Shown here: in pieces, positions 12,477-14,191 of the stretch
Numbering within the stretch: position 1 is the first letter of the stretch
How the letters are laid out: each line of letters starts with the position of its first letter
Assembly (NCBI GenBank): GCA_003694875.1
Contig: RFJN01000355.1
Location: forward strand, 1 to 14,191
Direction of reading: 5' to 3'
Source of the DNA: Planctomycetota bacterium
GTDB taxonomy: Bacteria; Planctomycetota; J058; J103
Length of the DNA: 14,191 bases
Translations under genes and position numbers: made by a program
The notes under the pieces: model-generated
What the model was told of the DNA's origin: nothing
What the model saw: the letters and a program-made list of their open reading frames with translations, nothing else
Database searches by the model: none

Positions 12477-13319
12477 CTAGCCGACGTGCGGTCCCTTCTT
12501 CCGCCGGCGAATGATGAACTTCGTGCTCGCCTTCTTCTTGCGCCGGGTCTTGCCGCCCTTGGCCGGAACGCCCCACTTGCTCACCGGCGGCTTGCCGCTC
12601 TTGGAGCGCCCCTCACCGCCCCCCATCGGGTGGGAGACCGGGTTCTGCGCGATCCCGCGCACGTGCGGTCGCCGCCCCATCCAGCGCTTGCGCCCCGCCT
12701 TGCCGAGCTTGATGTTCATGTGCTCGGCGTTGCCGATCGTGCCGATCGTGGCACGGCAGCGCACGAGCACCCGCCGCACCTCGCCCGACGGAAGCTGCAG
12801 CACCGCGTAGCGTCCCTCGCGCGCCTGCAGCTGGCACTTGGTGCCGGCCGAACGCGCGAGCTGCCCGCCGCGACCGGGCTGCAGTTCGACGTTGTGCACG
12901 AACAGACCGAGCGGAATGCTCGCGAGCGGCATGCAGTTGCCGACCTCGGGCTCCACCTTCTCGCCGCTCACCACCGTCTGCCCGACCTGCAGCCCCTCCG
13001 GCGCCAGGATGTAGCGCTTCTCGCCGTCGGCGTAGTGCAGCAGCGCGATCCGGCAGGTGCGGTTCGGATCGTACTCGATCGAGAACACCTTCGCCGGCAC
13101 GTTGTCCTTGTTGCGCTTGAAGTCGATGATCCGGTAGCGCTTCTTGTGCCCGCCGCCGCGGAAGCGCACCGTCGTGCGACCGCGGTTGTTGCGCCCGCCC
13201 GAGCGCTTGCGCACATCGAGAAGCGACTTCTCGGGCTCGCGCCGGGTGATCTCCGCGAAGTCCGACACGCTGCCGCCGCGGCGGCCCGGCGTCGTCGGCT
13301 TGTAGACCTTGATTCCCAT
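12477..13319 (-). CDS. rplB: 50S ribosomal protein L2 (uL2)
   Basis: L2 (280 aa) is among the most conserved ribosomal proteins. It is needed for subunit association, tRNA binding and the peptidyl-transferase centre. Landmarks are SGGRNNRGRTTVRFRGGGHK (40-59), the IEYDPNRTCRIALLHYADGE stretch (81-100), KRYILAPEGL, IPLGLFVHNVELQPGRGGQL (135-154) and KAGRKRWMGRRPHVRG (207-222). In the conserved loop, the usual NPVDHPHGGGEG reads NPVSHPMGGGEG: His230 (E. coli His229) is kept, while the Asp before it is Ser229 and the second His is Met232. Met at the latter place is known in several phyla. The tail ends in KFIIRRRKKGPHVG. The ATG at 13319 gives the family start; the gene lies 18 nt after rplW. 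Confidence 0.98.
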   Translation of the reverse strand: MGIKVYKPTTPGRRGGSVSDFAEITRREPEKSLLDVRKRSGGRNNRGRTTVRFRGGGHKKRYRIIDFKRNKDNVPAKVFSIEYDPNRTCRIALLHYADGEKRYILAPEGLQVGQTVVSGEKVEPEVGNCMPLASIPLGLFVHNVELQPGRGGQLARSAGTKCQLQAREGRYAVLQLPSGEVRRVLVRCRATIGTIGNAEHMNIKLGKAGRKRWMGRRPHVRGIAQNPVSHPMGGGEGRSKSGKPPVSKWGVPAKGGKTRRKKKASTKFIIRRRKKGPHVG

Positions 13320-13337
13320 GGTGGCCTGTCTCCCCGC

Positions 13338-13619
13338 CTACAGCACGTCGATCCGGTCGCCCTCGGCGAGGGTGACGATCGCTTTCTTGAACTCGGGCGT
13401 GTGCACCACCCCGTAGCGAAGCCGCTTCGGCTTGCCCTTGACCCGCATGGTGCGCACCTTCACCACCCGCACGCCGAAGATCTCCTCGATCGCCTTGCGG
13501 ATCTCGATCTTCGTCGCCTCGCGGTCCACCTCGAAGGTGTAGGCGTTGTGGCCCTGCGCGTTGGTCGCCTTCTCGGTGATCCGCGGCTTCTTGATCACGT
13601 GGTATGCGTCGCGCTTCAT
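13338..13619 (-). CDS. rplW: 50S ribosomal protein L23 (uL23)
   Basis: L23 (93 aa, family length) rims the polypeptide exit and is the main docking site for trigger factor and SRP. It begins MKRDAYHVIKKPRITEKATN, the family's usual opening with the conserved ITEKA, followed by NAYTFEVDREATKIEIRKAI (about 24-43) and FGVRVVKVRTMRVKGKPKR. The frame is open further upstream, but the ATG at 13619 is correct: AAGGAG lies 7 nt before it and the start sits 1 nt past the rplD stop (TGACATG). The two genes are surely coupled. Confidence 0.97.
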   Translation of the reverse strand: MKRDAYHVIKKPRITEKATNAQGHNAYTFEVDREATKIEIRKAIEEIFGVRVVKVRTMRVKGKPKRLRYGVVHTPEFKKAIVTLAEGDRIDVL

Positions 13620-13620
13620 G

Positions 13621-14191
13621 TCAGCTCTCCTTCGCCGCCACACCGACGCGATCGCCCCACAGCTCGAGCGCGGCGTCGAGCCCGTCGCGGGTGATCAGGA
13701 GACGGCGGTTGCGGATCAGTTCGTATGCATTGAGGTCGGAGACCGGAAGCAGCGTCACGTTCGGCAGGTTCCGGCACGCGCGCACGAGCATGGGATCCGC
13801 CTCGCGCACCGCGATCAGCACCGTCTGCCCCGTGAGGCCGAGCGCCCTGAGCACCGCGGCCACCTCGCGCGTCTTGCCCGACGGCGCCGCAAGCCCGTCC
13901 ACCACGACCGTCTCGCCGTCGCGCAGCTTGCTGAGCAGCGCGGACTGGGTCGCCCGCCGGCGCGCCTTCTTCGGCATGGCGTAGCGGTAGTCGCGCGGCT
14001 TGGGCCCGAAGATCGTGCCGCCTCCGCGCCACAACGGCGACCGGCGGGTGCCCGCGCGAGCGCGACCGGTCCCCTTCTGCCGCCACGGCTTGCGGTTCGA
14101 GTACTTCAGCTCCGAACGACCGCGGGTGCTGTGGGTGCCGCGCCGCTTGTTCGCCTGGTACATGACACAGGCGGCGTGCACGAGGCGCGAG
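13621..14191 (-). CDS. rplD: 50S ribosomal protein L4 (uL4), 5' end outside the window
   Basis: L4 binds domain I of 23S rRNA and sends a long loop into the exit tunnel opposite L22; in E. coli it also represses its own S10 operon. The visible part is 189 codons plus stop. The first visible residues (RLVHAACVMYQANKRRGT) already match the family interior, so the true start lies beyond 14191, about 20 residues away for a protein of about 205-210. The tunnel loop is clear: RKPWRQKGTGRARAGTRRSP (residues RK onward near 14099), then LWRGGGTIFGPKPRDYRYAM. The C-terminal domain includes LPVSDLNAYELIRNRRLLIT. The GTG at 14181 is an internal Val, not a start. Confidence 0.97.
   Translation of the reverse strand, partial: SRLVHAACVMYQANKRRGTHSTRGRSELKYSNRKPWRQKGTGRARAGTRRSPLWRGGGTIFGPKPRDYRYAMPKKARRRATQSALLSKLRDGETVVVDGLAAPSGKTREVAAVLRALGLTGQTVLIAVREADPMLVRACRNLPNVTLLPVSDLNAYELIRNRRLLITRDGLDAALELWGDRVGVAAKES
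13627..13632 (-). promoter_or_regulatory. Ribosome binding site of rplW inside rplD
   Basis: AAGGAG on the minus strand lies within the last codons of rplD, 7 nt before the ATG at 13619. It settles the rplW start and supports coupled translation of the pair. Confidence 0.75.

Noticed and set aside
11661..13694. A 677-codon plus-strand reading frame.
   Set aside because: It is exactly antisense to rplW, rplB, rpsS, rplV and part of rpsC, has biased low-complexity content and no family resemblance. Long antisense frames are expected opposite G+C-rich genes.
14179..14181. GTG as a possible start of rplD.
   Set aside because: The codons before it (Ser-Arg-Leu) continue the L4 alignment up to the window edge, so it is an internal Val.
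1..14191. A hidden accessory, defence or mobile system in the window.
   Set aside because: Every stretch above 206 nt is filled by a recognised housekeeping gene in standard order. No transposase, integrase, tRNA, array or direct repeat of such elements was seen.

Overview
The window is one continuous block of essential housekeeping genes, all on the minus strand: the S10, spc and alpha ribosomal-protein operons laid end to end. Transcription runs from high to low coordinates. I count 25 protein genes: rplD (cut by the right edge), rplW, rplB, rpsS, rplV, rpsC, rplP, rpmC, rpsQ, rplN, rplX, rplE, rpsN, rpsH, rplF, rplR, rpsE, rplO, secY, map, infA, rpmJ, rpsM, rpsK, rpsD and rpoA are the 26 names, of which rplD is partial. 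There are no RNA genes, mobile elements or CRISPR arrays, and no gene-free stretch longer than 206 bases. The long plus-strand reading frames are antisense shadows, as expected at this high G+C content.

Organism: a G+C-rich bacterium. The opening of RpoA (a WRGxELP block before the usual alpha core), the lack of rpmD (L30) between rpsE and rplO, and the style of L2 and SecY fit Planctomycetota or a related PVC lineage. This is judged from memory of family sequences, not from a search, and is only moderately sure.

Layout, in transcription order. (1) 14191-10326: S10-operon part, L4-L23-L2-S19-L22-S3-L16-L29, very tightly packed, with 1-nt gaps (rplD/rplW, rplP/rpmC) and a 35-nt rpsC/rplP overlap. 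(2) 10270-5494: spc part, S17-L14-L24-L5-S14-S8-L6-L18-S5-L15. L30 is absent. (3) 5348-3015: secY-map-infA, making the translocon, methionine aminopeptidase and initiation factor IF1; adk, often found between secY and map, is absent. (4) 2808-8: the alpha operon, rpmJ-rpsM-rpsK-rpsD-rpoA. It follows the largest gap in the window, which holds a plausible sigma-70-type promoter (2915-2943).

The genes supply ribosomal subunits, the protein-export channel, N-terminal Met removal, translation initiation and the RNA polymerase alpha subunit, so co-expression ties growth rate to translation, secretion and transcription.

I do not see an undescribed system. What is unusual lies in the details: an S5 with an Arg-Gly-rich N-terminal tail like that of eukaryotic uS5, an 80-residue zinc-type S14 of intermediate length, a divergent IF1 started by a GTG overlapping the map stop, an L22 extended at both ends, a changed catalytic-loop motif in L2, and perfect GC-rich stem-loops without U-tracts in most of the longer intergenic gaps, including a possible alternative-pairing element before rpoA.
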